Counted from the stretch's first letter, positions 25,349-34,782 are shown. The stretch is DNA of 64,000 nucleotides from Nonlabens agnitus (GCF_002994045.1 NZ_MQUC01000003.1:2394501-2458500), one strand, 5' to 3'. Numbers and translations are program-made. Notes: generated by a model not told the origin, from the letters alone.

Positions 25349-26623
25349 TTATTCAGTCTCAGCTGCTTTTTTATCTGGCGTAGACTTGGCATTTACTTTG
25401 GTTCCGCTTTTGAGAACATCTGTAACTGTTCTATAAGGACCTGTGATCACTGTTTCACCAGGCTCCAAACCAGAAATGATGACAATGTTTTTATCGTCTT
25501 GAATTCCTGTTTTGACCACCTTCAATTTTGCCTTACCATTTTCCTCAACAAAGACACATTCAAACTTTTCAGTGTTCGATGTGACTTCAGGTTTTTTGTA
25601 GGAGCTTGTGGTGTCATTTTTTACTACAATCGCGCTTATAGGCACGGCAATAGCATCTTTACGTTCTTTTGTAATAATATCCACAGTAGCCGTCATTCCA
25701 GGTTTGAAAGGACTGTAATTGTCTGGTTTTCCCTCGGTGAGATCTTTATAGGATTCAGAAAGGATTCTAATTTTAACTTTAAAGTTCGTCACTTGATCTG
25801 CAGTAAGCGTTCCTGTTGCCGTATTTGCAATCTCAGTTACTTGACCCTCAAATTCCTTTTTAAGGTACGCGTCAACTTCCACAATGGCTTTGTCGCCTAC
25901 ATTGATCTTTACAATGTCATTTTCATTGACATCTACCTCAACTTCCATTTGGGAAAGATCTGCTACCCGCAACAATTCAGTACCAGCCATTTGCTGAGTT
26001 CCCACTACTCTTTCACCCAATTCAACGGCAAGAAGAGAAACGGTACCTGTCATAGGTGCATAAATACTGGTACGTCCCAAATTATCTGCAGCTTCATTTA
26101 CGGTTGCTGCCGCACTTTGAACGCTAAAGTAAGCCGAACGTTCTGCTGCCTGAGCACGATCGTAATTAGCTAGCGCAGTATCGTAATCTGATTGCGATAT
26201 GACGCCTTTCTTAAATAATTTTGAGCTGCGCTCAAAATTGGCTTTAGCTTCTGTAAGACTGGCCTGAGCTTGTGCATAGTTAGATCTAGAATTGGAAAGA
26301 CCTGCTCTTGATCTGTTAACACTAGACTCCAACAAATCAGGGTTGATCATAACGAGCAACTGACCTTTCTCTACAGCCTCGCCTTCCTTTACATTTAACT
26401 GAATGATTTCTCCAGGAACTTCAGGTGATATACTTACCTCAATTTCTGGTTTGATTTTACCAGTAGCGCTAACGGTTTCAGTCACGTCCATTTTCTCAAC
26501 GATCATGGTTTCTACCTTAGTACCTTCATCTGAAGATCCTATGACACCTAAAACCTTAAGCGCACCAAACCCGATTACCAGTACTCCAACAATAATTAAT
26601 GCTATTAGTAATTTTCTATTCAT
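25349..26623 (-). CDS. Periplasmic adaptor subunit, HlyD/MacA type (second of the operon)
   Basis: The 424 residues have one N-terminal membrane helix (about 4-27), then the barrel-sandwich start VTETVSATGKIKPEIEVSISPEVPGEI and lipoyl-like LNVKEGEAVEKGQLL. A long coiled-coil hairpin (about 100-180, rich in Ala, Ser and Arg) and a closing YAPMTGTVSLLAVELGE follow, with membrane-proximal beta domains last. Adaptors of this type bridge inner-membrane MacB permeases and the TolC channel. A charged tail (TPDKKAAETE) ends the protein. It lies directly downstream of tolC with a 3-base gap. Confidence 0.9.
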   Translation of the reverse strand: MNRKLLIALIIVGVLVIGFGALKVLGVIGSSDEGTKVETMIVEKMDVTETVSATGKIKPEIEVSISPEVPGEIIQLNVKEGEAVEKGQLLVMINPDLLESSVNRSRAGLSNSRSNYAQAQASLTEAKANFERSSKLFKKGVISQSDYDTALANYDRAQAAERSAYFSVQSAAATVNEAADNLGRTSIYAPMTGTVSLLAVELGERVVGTQQMAGTELLRVADLSQMEVEVDVNENDIVKINVGDKAIVEVDAYLKKEFEGQVTEIANTATGTLTADQVTNFKVKIRILSESYKDLTEGKPDNYSPFKPGMTATVDIITKERKDAIAVPISAIVVKNDTTSSYKKPEVTSNTEKFECVFVEENGKAKLKVVKTGIQDDKNIVIISGLEPGETVITGPYRTVTDVLKSGTKVNAKSTPDKKAAETE

Positions 26624-26626
26624 CTT

Positions 26627-28093
26627 CTATAGTTTTAAATCTGTTGGTTCAATACCAAAGAACAATTCAAGCACTTTAAGTCTAAATAGGTAATTGAATT
26701 TGGCTTGATTCAGATTGATTTTTGAATTGTCATATCTCAACTTACTCTGGCTGAAATCAAAAGCATTCGTCAACCCTACATCATATCGTTCTGTGGCATA
26801 GTTGTAAGCCAGTTCTTGAGACTCTACTGCCTTTTTTGCTGCTTCATAGGACTCGCGTGCACCTTTCACATCTACATAAGCTTGATAAACGTTACTTTCA
26901 AGATCCAGCTTTGCTTGCTCTAATTGATATTCCGTTCTTTTAAGGTTTACTTGGTTGCGCTGCACGTTGCTACGAACACTGAAACCATTGAATATGGGAA
27001 TGCTTAATTGGAAACCATAAGCGATACCATCGTTTTGATACAACTGGTCAATAAATGGATCAGCACCACGTAAGGTGGCTATGGTGTTGGGAAATTCACC
27101 AACCACAGCTTGTCCGGTTTCTTGAACCACACCTATCTGTTCTATAGAAACAGGATTGTCTGGATCTACAGTTTGAGTAAAAGATGTTGCATCAGTGTAA
27201 CGTGTATCATACCCAAAGAACGCGCTCAAACTAGGATAATAGGCTCCTTTGGCGATTTGCAAAGATTTTTTTGCAAGCTCAACTTCCTTTTCGGCGATTT
27301 TAACTTCAGAGCGATTGCTTTCTGCTCCAGCAATAATTTCGCTTACAGGTTTGCTAGCAATACTTTCGTCAATAATCTCATAATCATCGTCTGCGATGTC
27401 AAAAGTCTCGTAGTCTTTTATGAGAAGTAATTGCGCCAGACTTATCTTACTTATGGTAACGGCATTTTGAGCATTGATGATTTGCTGCTGCTCTGATGCG
27501 TTGGTCGCTTGGATCTCAAGAAGATCACCTTTAGGCAATTGTCCAGCGTCTACTAATTCCTTTGTACGCTCGATTTGATCTAGAGTTACTTGATTTTGAG
27601 ATTGAAGAACTTCCAGGTTTGCCTTGTTGGTAAGAATTTCCAAATAACTATTTGCCACAAATAATGAGATGTCATCCTTCATTTTGTCCAGCCTGTACAA
27701 GCTAGCGATCTGAGCGATTTTAGCTTGTTGTAGCTGTCTCACATTTCTCAAACCATCAAATAACGTGTAACCTACATTTATTCTACCAGTAACAGATAGA
27801 AACGTCGTGGTTTGAGCATTGTTTGTCACCGGGTTAAAACTAAGACCTGTATTTTCTGAAACGCCACCTGAAGCATTTGCTGTAGGCAAAAAGTTTCCAA
27901 AGGCGTTAAGTCTATCAGCATCTGCAGATTCTATGTCCAGCTGGCTTTGCTTGATGGATATGTTGTTTTCCAGTGCGTATTGCACACACTCGCTCAAGGT
28001 CCATTGCTTATTGTTAGTAGAGGCTGTTGGGGTTTGCGCTTTCGCGAAAGCGAAACAACCAAAAACTGCCATGCAAATAATTAAGTTCTTCAT
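26627..28093 (-). CDS. tolC: TolC-family outer-membrane efflux channel
   Basis: The 488 residues start with a signal peptide ending CFAFAKAQ. The duplicated OEP repeats follow: WTLSECVQYALENNISIKQ (about 31-49) opens the first, and a second helical half contains YQAYVDVKGARESYEAAKKAV and LTNAFDFSQSKLRYDNSKINL. TolC proteins form the trimeric channel-tunnel that completes tripartite export. The iterated palindrome encodes the AFAKA that makes the signal peptidase site. It is flanked by adaptor genes on both sides in the same operon. Confidence 0.93.
   Translation of the reverse strand: MKNLIICMAVFGCFAFAKAQTPTASTNNKQWTLSECVQYALENNISIKQSQLDIESADADRLNAFGNFLPTANASGGVSENTGLSFNPVTNNAQTTTFLSVTGRINVGYTLFDGLRNVRQLQQAKIAQIASLYRLDKMKDDISLFVANSYLEILTNKANLEVLQSQNQVTLDQIERTKELVDAGQLPKGDLLEIQATNASEQQQIINAQNAVTISKISLAQLLLIKDYETFDIADDDYEIIDESIASKPVSEIIAGAESNRSEVKIAEKEVELAKKSLQIAKGAYYPSLSAFFGYDTRYTDATSFTQTVDPDNPVSIEQIGVVQETGQAVVGEFPNTIATLRGADPFIDQLYQNDGIAYGFQLSIPIFNGFSVRSNVQRNQVNLKRTEYQLEQAKLDLESNVYQAYVDVKGARESYEAAKKAVESQELAYNYATERYDVGLTNAFDFSQSKLRYDNSKINLNQAKFNYLFRLKVLELFFGIEPTDLKL
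28037..28052. repeat. Iterated palindrome copy 10 (in the tolC signal peptide)
   Basis: Perfect 16-mer, read as AFAKA directly before the mature Gln. Confidence 0.95.
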
Positions 28094-28146
28094 AATCTGG
28101 TAATGTCTATAGGTAGTTCTTAATTGGTATTTGTTACAAGATTTTT

Positions 28147-29316
28147 CTAACCGCCGTAATTAGTTGCTGTTGCCGCTGGTTTCAAGGCGTTCCAGACTTT
28201 GATACGATCGTTGCTGGTAATACCACTTTTGATTTCTACATAAATACCGTTACTCAATCCTAACTCTATGTCTCTCTTTTCAAATTCCTGATCTCCAACG
28301 GCTACTTCTACAAATGGCTTTTTGGTAGTTGGGTCGTATTGTACCAAAGCTTCTTTGATCGCGAGAACATCTTCTGCCTTATCCAGAATGATGCTAGCAT
28401 TTGCACTAAGGCCTGCACGTACAAAGGAATTATCTTCACTTTGCTTTAATGTTCCTTTTATAGCAAATTGTATGGCGCCGTTTTCCGCAACACCTTTAGG
28501 AGCGATGTAATCAAGAACGGCATCAAATTTTTTGTTGTCATAGGCACCAACGGTAATTTCCAGTGGTAATCCTTCTTTGATTTTACCTACTTCAGACTCG
28601 TCAACTTTTCCTTCAAATATCATTTTATTAACATCTGCAATAAGTGCGATCGCTGTACCTTCATTGAAGTTGTTTGCTTCTATGACCTGGTTACCAACTT
28701 TAACCGGTACGTCTAGGACCATTCCAGATACTGTGGCTCTCACATTGGTATTGGCATATTCTCCCAATCCTGCGGTGGTACCCGTACGTATGATGTCATA
28801 GTTTTGACTAGCTCCAGTCAAGGCAACTTTTTCTTGTTCAAAGCGTTGTCTAGCATTGTTGTAGTTGTTTTGGGCAATGTCAAAATCGTTTGCAGAAATC
28901 ACTCCTTTATTAAAAAGTTCCTTTTGTCTATTATAGATCGCGGTCTGATTGTCAAATGCCAGTTTTGCTGTTTCCACAGCGTTTCTTTGAGAGGCAATGC
29001 TATTTTTAGCACTGGTCAAAGAACTTACATTAGGTACCACTTTAATATCTGCAATAAGGTCTCCAGCCTCGACATATTCACCAGCTTCTACGTGAATCGT
29101 TTCAATAACTCCAGAAATGTTGGGTTTAATGTTGACTTCTTCCTTAGGAACAATGCTTCCTGTGGCAACCGTCTCTTTTACAATCGTTCTTTGCTCTGGC
29201 ATTTCTGTAGCATATTCTACAGGATCTTCCAGGTCTTTAACGACGATGTACCATATTCCAGCGATGACTGAGAGCACGATAACGGACAGTAGTATGATGG
29301 TTCCTTTTCGTTTCAT
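28147..29316 (-). CDS. Periplasmic adaptor subunit, HlyD/MacA type (first of the operon)
   Basis: The 389-residue protein has a membrane helix (about 6-26), the barrel-sandwich entry ETVATGSIVPKEEVNIKPNISGVIETIHVEAGEYVEAGDLI, and a short coiled-coil hairpin with LFNKGVISANDFDIAQNNYNNARQ. The return strand is NVRATVSGMVLDVPVKVGNQV. It is homologous to but clearly different from the other adaptor in this operon. Two adaptors with one TolC suggest either a mixed complex or two export assemblies sharing a channel. Confidence 0.9.
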   Translation of the reverse strand: MKRKGTIILLSVIVLSVIAGIWYIVVKDLEDPVEYATEMPEQRTIVKETVATGSIVPKEEVNIKPNISGVIETIHVEAGEYVEAGDLIADIKVVPNVSSLTSAKNSIASQRNAVETAKLAFDNQTAIYNRQKELFNKGVISANDFDIAQNNYNNARQRFEQEKVALTGASQNYDIIRTGTTAGLGEYANTNVRATVSGMVLDVPVKVGNQVIEANNFNEGTAIALIADVNKMIFEGKVDESEVGKIKEGLPLEITVGAYDNKKFDAVLDYIAPKGVAENGAIQFAIKGTLKQSEDNSFVRAGLSANASIILDKAEDVLAIKEALVQYDPTTKKPFVEVAVGDQEFEKRDIELGLSNGIYVEIKSGITSNDRIKVWNALKPAATATNYGG

Positions 29317-29345
29317 TTCTAGTTGAGTTTATTCTTTTTGTTTAT

Positions 29346-30605
29346 TTATTCTGTTCTTAATGCGTCTACTGGCTTCATTTGTGTCGCTCTAGATGCTGGT
29401 ATGAATCCAGCTAGCAAACCAGCGATTACCAAAATGGTCAAAGCGATGAAAATGACATTGATATTTACGGTTGGATTGGCAAAATTCTCCACAGGACCAT
29501 TCTGATCCAGGACGAAATTCATGATCCAAATGACTCCAGCAGAAAAAGCAATTCCTGCAAAACCAGCAGCTAATGTCAGGACGACACTTTCCTGCAGGAT
29601 CTGTGCCTTGATATCCCAAGGTGTTGCTCCCAATGCTCTACGTACACCTATTTCATTAGTTCTTTCCTTAACGACAATCAACATAATATTGCTGATTCCT
29701 ATACCACCTGAAATCAAGATTAATCCGCCAACGAAAAAGCCAACAAACGATAGAATATTGAACAGGCCGTTTACTTTGGCAAACTGCTCGGCGATATCAT
29801 AGTTCCCTAGGGCACGCTCATCATTAGGATGCACACTGCGCTGTTCTTTGATGGTAGCCAGTATTTGTGGTTTGAGCTCTGTAATATTATAGTCATCATA
29901 AGCGGTAATCGCCATGAATCCAACATTGTCTCCAGAATTAAAGGATTTTGCAAATGTGGTAAATGGTAGATAAATGGTATTAGCCTCTTCTTCAGAGTCT
30001 CCTGAACTGTTAGGGTTTTGAAACACGCCTACCACTTTAAAATTGACGCCATTGATGGAAATGTACGTATCTATAGGATCTACACCTACATCGTATAGAG
30101 TCTTTACTACATCCACACCTATCACGGCAGACTTTAAATTATTATCGATATCTGAGTAACTAATGAACCTACCCTTAATGATATCCATAGGTTGCTGATT
30201 GATAAATTCTGGGTAATCACCACTGATCTCAAAAGCTCCCGTTTTTTCATTGCGTGTAACGTTGTTAGCGCCACGATAGCCACCTAATCTAAATCTAGGA
30301 GAGACATATTTAAGTTCTGGGAATTTTCTTTTGAGCACATCTACATCGCCTATTTTCAAATCAAAACGACGTCCTTTCTCAAAACCCTTGTAGGGCATGG
30401 AAGTTCTTTGAGCCCACATGAACATGGAGTTGGTAGCAAAGTCACCAAAATCTTTACTAACACCAGTCTTAAGACCATTAGTCATGGCCAGCAATAACAC
30501 TAAAATGAGGATACCCCAAAATACACCAAATGCTGTCAAAAAGGTCCTGAACCTATTTGCGTTGAGCGCTTCTAATATTTCATTCCATCGGTCCTTGCTA
30601 AACAT
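29346..30605 (-). CDS. MacB-type ABC transporter permease (second)
   Basis: The 419 residues show the MacB architecture: an N-terminal helix after RTFLTAFGVFWGILILVLLLAMTNG, a large periplasmic domain (about 45-280), then three helices with the FtsX-type ISGGIGISNIMLIVVKERTNEIGVRRALGAT core and a C-terminal AGFIPASRATQMKPVDALRTE. No ATPase domain is fused; the separate ATPase is encoded two genes upstream. It probably pairs with the other permease of the operon. Confidence 0.92.
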   Translation of the reverse strand: MFSKDRWNEILEALNANRFRTFLTAFGVFWGILILVLLLAMTNGLKTGVSKDFGDFATNSMFMWAQRTSMPYKGFEKGRRFDLKIGDVDVLKRKFPELKYVSPRFRLGGYRGANNVTRNEKTGAFEISGDYPEFINQQPMDIIKGRFISYSDIDNNLKSAVIGVDVVKTLYDVGVDPIDTYISINGVNFKVVGVFQNPNSSGDSEEEANTIYLPFTTFAKSFNSGDNVGFMAITAYDDYNITELKPQILATIKEQRSVHPNDERALGNYDIAEQFAKVNGLFNILSFVGFFVGGLILISGGIGISNIMLIVVKERTNEIGVRRALGATPWDIKAQILQESVVLTLAAGFAGIAFSAGVIWIMNFVLDQNGPVENFANPTVNINVIFIALTILVIAGLLAGFIPASRATQMKPVDALRTE

Positions 30606-30606
30606 A

Positions 30607-31854
30607 TTATTCGTCTCTTAAAGCTTCAATTGGTTTAATGTTTGCCGCTCTACGGGCTGGAATGTATCCTGCGATCGCTCCAGCTATAATCAAAATAATT
30701 ACCGTAGTTAATGATGTCTTGAGGTCTGCTTTAGGATACTTGAGAAAATCGGTCTCTACTAAAGGTCCAATAGCTTCCATGGCAAGAACACCAGCAAACA
30801 ATCCAATGAATCCTGCTATAGCCGTGATAAAAATGGCTTCTTGAAGGATCATTCCCGTAATGGCCGATGGCAGTGCTCCCAAAGCCTTACGTATACCTAT
30901 TTCCTTAGTACGTTCCTTTACAATAATCAGCATGATGTTACTCACGCCTACAATACCAGCGATGATCGTTCCAATTCCTATGAACCAGAACACGGCTCTA
31001 ATAGTATCGATAAGTCCGTAGATTTTTTGTGCCTGCTCTAAAGTATTGTCCACACGTACTGCAGAGCGGTCGTCTGGTGAGACAGAAAATCTGCTTCTCA
31101 AATCCTGATCAATGGACTGTGACATTGCCATACTTAAATCCACAGCCTCATCAAAGTTGTCACTCATTTTTACCGTGTACGCAATACTGCGTATGTTATC
31201 TCCAGCATTAAATACTTGCTGTGCAGTAGTCAAAGGAATAAACAATCTAGACTCTTCTCGATTGCCGCCTGGATCTGTGTAAATACCTACCACTCTAAAG
31301 TTGATGTTGTTATTCAGTAAAATGGTTTTGTTGATAGGATCTTCGTCTTTAAACAAATCCAGTTTCATTTGGTTACCGATGACGGCAACCTTTTTCTTTT
31401 CTTCGAGATCCGTTTGATTGAGGAAACGACCGACGACCATGGATTGATTTTCTATGAATTGCTGGTCGGCATTTGCACCTTCGATACGATAATTACCTTG
31501 CTGCTGCTTATAATTTACCTGGCCACCCCAAGTGGAGTATGTACCCGTTTTATACTCGATCTGGTCTTCATACCGCTGGCTCAAATTATCATAATCGCCG
31601 TTACGCAACTGCAGGTTTCTGCCAGGATTGAGACCGTTATAACTTTTAGTTGTGGTTCCCGTACGTATGGATATTCTATTGGTGGCATCGCTCTCAAATT
31701 CTGACTTCACGCCATTCTCAATACCATTGGAGAATCCCATGAGAATGACTAGAATAAAAATTCCCAAAAACACAGAAAACGCCGTGAGGAACGTGCGTAA
31801 TTTGTTCTTGCGTATGGTTTCAAAAATTTCTTGCCAGCTTTCTATACTAAACAT
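30607..31854 (-). CDS. MacB-type ABC transporter permease (first)
   Basis: The 415 residues have the same layout: RTFLTAFSVFLGIFILVILMGFSNG, a periplasmic MacB_PCD domain, then GTIIAGIVGVSNIMLIIVKERTKEIGIRKALGA and a C-terminal PARRAANIKPIEALRDE. The two permeases share many residues and are adjacent with a one-base gap, so they look like a duplication that now forms a heterodimer. The gene overlaps the ATPase gene by eight bases. Confidence 0.92.
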   Translation of the reverse strand: MFSIESWQEIFETIRKNKLRTFLTAFSVFLGIFILVILMGFSNGIENGVKSEFESDATNRISIRTGTTTKSYNGLNPGRNLQLRNGDYDNLSQRYEDQIEYKTGTYSTWGGQVNYKQQQGNYRIEGANADQQFIENQSMVVGRFLNQTDLEEKKKVAVIGNQMKLDLFKDEDPINKTILLNNNINFRVVGIYTDPGGNREESRLFIPLTTAQQVFNAGDNIRSIAYTVKMSDNFDEAVDLSMAMSQSIDQDLRSRFSVSPDDRSAVRVDNTLEQAQKIYGLIDTIRAVFWFIGIGTIIAGIVGVSNIMLIIVKERTKEIGIRKALGALPSAITGMILQEAIFITAIAGFIGLFAGVLAMEAIGPLVETDFLKYPKADLKTSLTTVIILIIAGAIAGYIPARRAANIKPIEALRDE

Positions 31855-32548
31855 GAGCCAAGGCTTTTACTTGATCCACCATAGTGTCGTCAATGATGCG
31901 ACCGTCTTTAAGGTTCACGATGCGCTTTGTCATTTGAGCAATATCTGGCTCGTGGGTAACGACTAGAATCGTACGACCTTCTTCATTGATTCCTTGGATC
32001 AAATCCATAACTTCATAAGAGGTTTTGGTATCAAGGGCACCAGTAGGTTCATCTGCGAGTAGTACTTTGGGGTCACTAGCCAGTGCTCGGGCGATGGCAA
32101 CACGTTGCTTTTGTCCACCAGAAAGTTGGTTAGGTAGATGGTCTGCCCATTCTGCAAGGCCTACTTTTTCCAGATAATGCATGGCCTTTTCTTCTCGTTC
32201 TTTACGAGAGATCTTTTGGTAATATAGCGGTAAAGCAACGTTATCGATTGCATTTTTGTAGCCAATCAAATTGAAGGATTGAAATATGAAGCCCAAGAAT
32301 TTGTTGCGGTAACGCGCTGCGATCTTTTCGTTAAGGTTTTTGATGGGTGTACCGTCTAGTGTGTAGCTGCCTTCATCTGCCTCATCCAGCATTCCCAGAA
32401 TATTTAACAGTGTTGATTTACCAGATCCTGAAGACCCCATGATGGAGACCAACTCACCTTCTTTAACGCTAAAATTGATTCCCTTGAGTACGTGTAGCGA
32501 GTTACTACCTGTTTTGTAGGACTTATGGAGGTCTTTGATTTCAATCAT
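31847..32548 (-). CDS. ABC transporter ATP-binding protein (MacB/LolD type)
   Basis: Starting at the Met of [20 protein letters not shown] gives 233 residues; an upstream in-frame Met adds ten residues with no family support. Walker A is GSSGSGKST (38-46), followed by a Q-loop in FIFQSFNLI, signature LSGGQKQR, Walker [13 protein letters not shown] and switch H in VVTHEPD. The sequence is typical of ATPases driving MacB-like mechanotransmission rather than substrate import. It is the first gene of the six-gene operon that ends with tsaB. Confidence 0.94.
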   Translation of the reverse strand: MIEIKDLHKSYKTGSNSLHVLKGINFSVKEGELVSIMGSSGSGKSTLLNILGMLDEADEGSYTLDGTPIKNLNEKIAARYRNKFLGFIFQSFNLIGYKNAIDNVALPLYYQKISRKEREEKAMHYLEKVGLAEWADHLPNQLSGGQKQRVAIARALASDPKVLLADEPTGALDTKTSYEVMDLIQGINEEGRTILVVTHEPDIAQMTKRIVNLKDGRIIDDTMVDQVKALAHV

Positions 32549-32631
32549 GGGCAAATATTTCAGCGCACAAAAGTGCACCTATATAGACTCCAATTAAATC
32601 CAATAGTTACATAATGGCTGTTAAATATGCG

Positions 32632-32850
32632 TTAATTCACCTTTTTGCGTGAGGTACTGCGATAGATCATGTAAATAATTCCGCCTACCAGTAGGTATGG
32701 GAAAATCATGAGATAGGTGATTCCGTTATTCAATCCTTCAGCTTCGGCAGTGCTACCGCCACTTTCAATAACGGCACGGCACATGGCACATTGCGCTTTC
32801 GCGAAAGCGGAAAAAAGAAGAACTACAATAAGAGTAACGAGCTTTTTCAA
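32632..32850 (-). CDS. Small exported membrane protein of the oxidase cluster
   Basis: A TTG at 32850, five bases after the DUF420 stop, opens a 72-residue protein with signal peptide MKKLVTLIVVLLFSAFAKAQ. The mature start CAMCRAVIESGG has a CxxC-type pair, followed by a single membrane helix (YLMIFPYLLVGGIIYMIY) and a basic end. The frame extends further upstream into DUF420, but the signal peptide fixes the start. Similar short proteins occur beside flavobacterial oxidase biogenesis genes. The role is unknown; the CxxC could handle copper or disulfides (inference). The iterated palindrome encodes the AFAKA of the cleavage site. Confidence 0.75.
   Translation of the reverse strand: MKKLVTLIVVLLFSAFAKAQCAMCRAVIESGGSTAEAEGLNNGITYLMIFPYLLVGGIIYMIYRSTSRKKVN
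32794..32809. repeat. Iterated palindrome copy 11 (in a signal peptide)
   Basis: Perfect 16-mer, read as AFAKA right before the predicted cleavage site. Confidence 0.95.
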
Positions 32851-32855
32851 GGTAT

Positions 32856-33377
32856 TTAATAATAAGGTTGCATAAACACGTAAACCAAAACACCGGTAAT
32901 GGCAATGTATAGCCAAATAGGAAAGGTCCAACGTGCTATTTTCTTGTGTCGTTCAAATCGCTTGTTCCATGCAAAATACATGGTATATAATACGAGTGGC
33001 AAGATGATACCTGATAATACTATGTGCGTGATCAAGATAAACAGATACACCATGCGCAACGGTGCATCTTCTGGATAGGCAACAGGTTCATTGCTTATTT
33101 TTGAGATGACATAGCTCACGAGAAAAATCGCGCTCAATACAAAAGCTGTTGTCATCACGGCACGGTGCGCCTTGCGATTGCCTGATTTGATAAGGGTCAG
33201 ACCCGTGATGAGCAAAATTGCGGTACTACCATTTAAAATGGCGTGGAACAATGGGAACAGTCCAGATTCTACTCCTAGAAAGTTGTAACGTTCTGGCATG
33301 AACATGAGCACGACCACAACTAGCGGTACGATGATTGAAATTGCGATAATGATCGCTGGGCCACGTTTTTCTAACAT
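32856..33377 (-). CDS. DUF420 family membrane protein
   Basis: The 173-residue protein has about five hydrophobic helices (near 8-28, 40-60, 75-93, 108-130 and 150-170). Conserved His lie in FHAILNG, KAHRAVMTT, ITHIVLSG and RHKKIARWTFPIWLYI. DUF420 proteins are found with caa3-type oxidase assembly genes and resemble heme- or copper-associated membrane proteins. It follows the SCO gene after two bases. Confidence 0.88.
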   Translation of the reverse strand: MLEKRGPAIIIAISIIVPLVVVVLMFMPERYNFLGVESGLFPLFHAILNGSTAILLITGLTLIKSGNRKAHRAVMTTAFVLSAIFLVSYVISKISNEPVAYPEDAPLRMVYLFILITHIVLSGIILPLVLYTMYFAWNKRFERHKKIARWTFPIWLYIAITGVLVYVFMQPYY

Positions 33378-33379
33378 GA

Positions 33380-34081
33380 TTATTTATTCAAAAGGGTTTC
33401 TGCGTCTTCTGTAATCTCCTTGATCATGGCAGGAAAGCCATTTTCTTCAATACCGCTATATACTTTGATCCAATTACCAAAAGCATCCTTACGGGATCTT
33501 ATATAACCTTCCTGATCTACAAGTGCAAAGTTACCGCTGTGCTCAAACCGTATGGCTGGATCGTCGCTTTCCGCAACAAAGGAGCTGAATCCTTCTCGAG
33601 CAAGCTGATAGGTCGCTGCCTTATCTCCTGTCAAAAAATACCAGATCGAATCATTAGCATTATAGCGCGCGGCGTACTCTTTCAAAACTGCTGGAGTATC
33701 GTTTTCTGGATCTATACTTATAGAAATAGATCTATAATCATCATACTTGGCGAGCTTCTCTGTAACGATCGATAGGTTACGACTCATAGGAGTGCATATA
33801 GTGGGACAAGTAGTAAAGAAAAAATCAATAATATATACCTTACCTAAGAGTGTTTCATTGGTAATAGTATCTCCATTTTGATTGATAAACTCAAAGTCTG
33901 GAACCTTATTGAACTTGTATAGAAATTTGTCTGCGACTGGGTCACGGTCCTCGCTGCGGTTGCTGTCCACGACTTTATCCTTCTGGACGTAATCTATAAT
34001 GTTGGTAACGGCAAAATAACCGAAGATCAAAATAATGATCCCAAGTCCTATATAATAAGGCGTATTGTTTTCTTTACTCAT
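33380..34081 (-). CDS. SCO1/SenC-type copper chaperone
   Basis: The 233 residues begin with an N-terminal anchor (about 10-28) and continue as a thioredoxin fold. Copper ligands are visible: C92 and C96 in TTCPTIC and H181 in FEHSGNFALVD. SCO proteins metallate or reduce the CuA site of cytochrome oxidase subunit II on the outer face of the inner membrane. The gene overlaps the preceding SCO-like gene by eight bases. Confidence 0.93.
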   Translation of the reverse strand: MSKENNTPYYIGLGIIILIFGYFAVTNIIDYVQKDKVVDSNRSEDRDPVADKFLYKFNKVPDFEFINQNGDTITNETLLGKVYIIDFFFTTCPTICTPMSRNLSIVTEKLAKYDDYRSISISIDPENDTPAVLKEYAARYNANDSIWYFLTGDKAATYQLAREGFSSFVAESDDPAIRFEHSGNFALVDQEGYIRSRKDAFGNWIKVYSGIEENGFPAMIKEITEDAETLLNK

Positions 34082-34772
34082 CGTCCTTTATTTGATCGTC
34101 GCGATTTTTCTTGAAGGCAAATCTATATTCTGCCAGCAGCACTCGCATATCATCGATCATTGTTTTTTGTAATGCTGCGATGCTTTCTGTATCGTATCCG
34201 TAAAGTGCTGGATCTTTATCATCTGCCTCACGACCGCGCAATGCGCCATTTTTATCAAAGATAAAAGCGTAGTTGGATGAAAGATCTTCATTAAGCTCTA
34301 GCCCAGAATCTAAGGATGCATAAAAGTCCTTGATTTGTTGGTCCGTTGCCGTTACAAAATGCCAGTCTTCAATGTCTGTAGTGCCGCGCATCTGGGAACG
34401 CATCTCTTCAATATCTGCAACACCATCTTGTGGTATGATAGAAATCATTTGAAAGGTGTCAAACTCGTGAAACTCCTTATAGATCTTCTCATTAATATTC
34501 GAAACGTATCCCAACCTGGTATAAGGATTACTTCCTAACAACGTGATGACACTAACACTATCTTGAAGCTGGACTCTATCACCTTCCAAGGTTCTAAAAT
34601 TCTCTAATGAACCAACAGATTCATTCATTACAGGAAGCGTATCAAAATGATGCTTTCCTCCCAAAAAGAATAAGTAAGCTACCAATGGTAGCGCAAACAA
34701 TACCACCAAGACAAAATACTTGGCAAACGGATTCGTTTTCTTGATATCGTAAGTGTCCTTTTTTGCTGACAT
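34074..34772 (-). CDS. Membrane-anchored SCO-like protein without metal ligands
   Basis: The 232 residues have one N-terminal helix (about 20-40), then a domain whose ordering resembles the SCO thioredoxin fold: SVSVITLLGSNPYTR in place of the CxxxC strand, MISIIPQDG, DWHFVTATDQQIKDFY and NYAFIFDKNGALRGREAD. No Cys residues are present, so it cannot bind copper like its neighbour. It may be a structural partner; that is inference. The gene overlaps the true SCO gene and is separated from the oxidase genes by a terminator. Confidence 0.72.
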   Translation of the reverse strand: MSAKKDTYDIKKTNPFAKYFVLVVLFALPLVAYLFFLGGKHHFDTLPVMNESVGSLENFRTLEGDRVQLQDSVSVITLLGSNPYTRLGYVSNINEKIYKEFHEFDTFQMISIIPQDGVADIEEMRSQMRGTTDIEDWHFVTATDQQIKDFYASLDSGLELNEDLSSNYAFIFDKNGALRGREADDKDPALYGYDTESIAALQKTMIDDMRVLLAEYRFAFKKNRDDQIKDDE

Positions 34773-34782
34773 GTTGTGGTAT

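Noticed and set aside
25499..26173. 224-codon open frame on the plus strand
   Set aside because: Antisense to the second adaptor; composition is rich in Cys, Phe and Ile without domain logic.
33564..33575. CGCTTTCCGCAA as a further palindrome copy in the SCO gene
   Set aside because: It matches only the left arm; the right arm is absent, so I left it out of the count.
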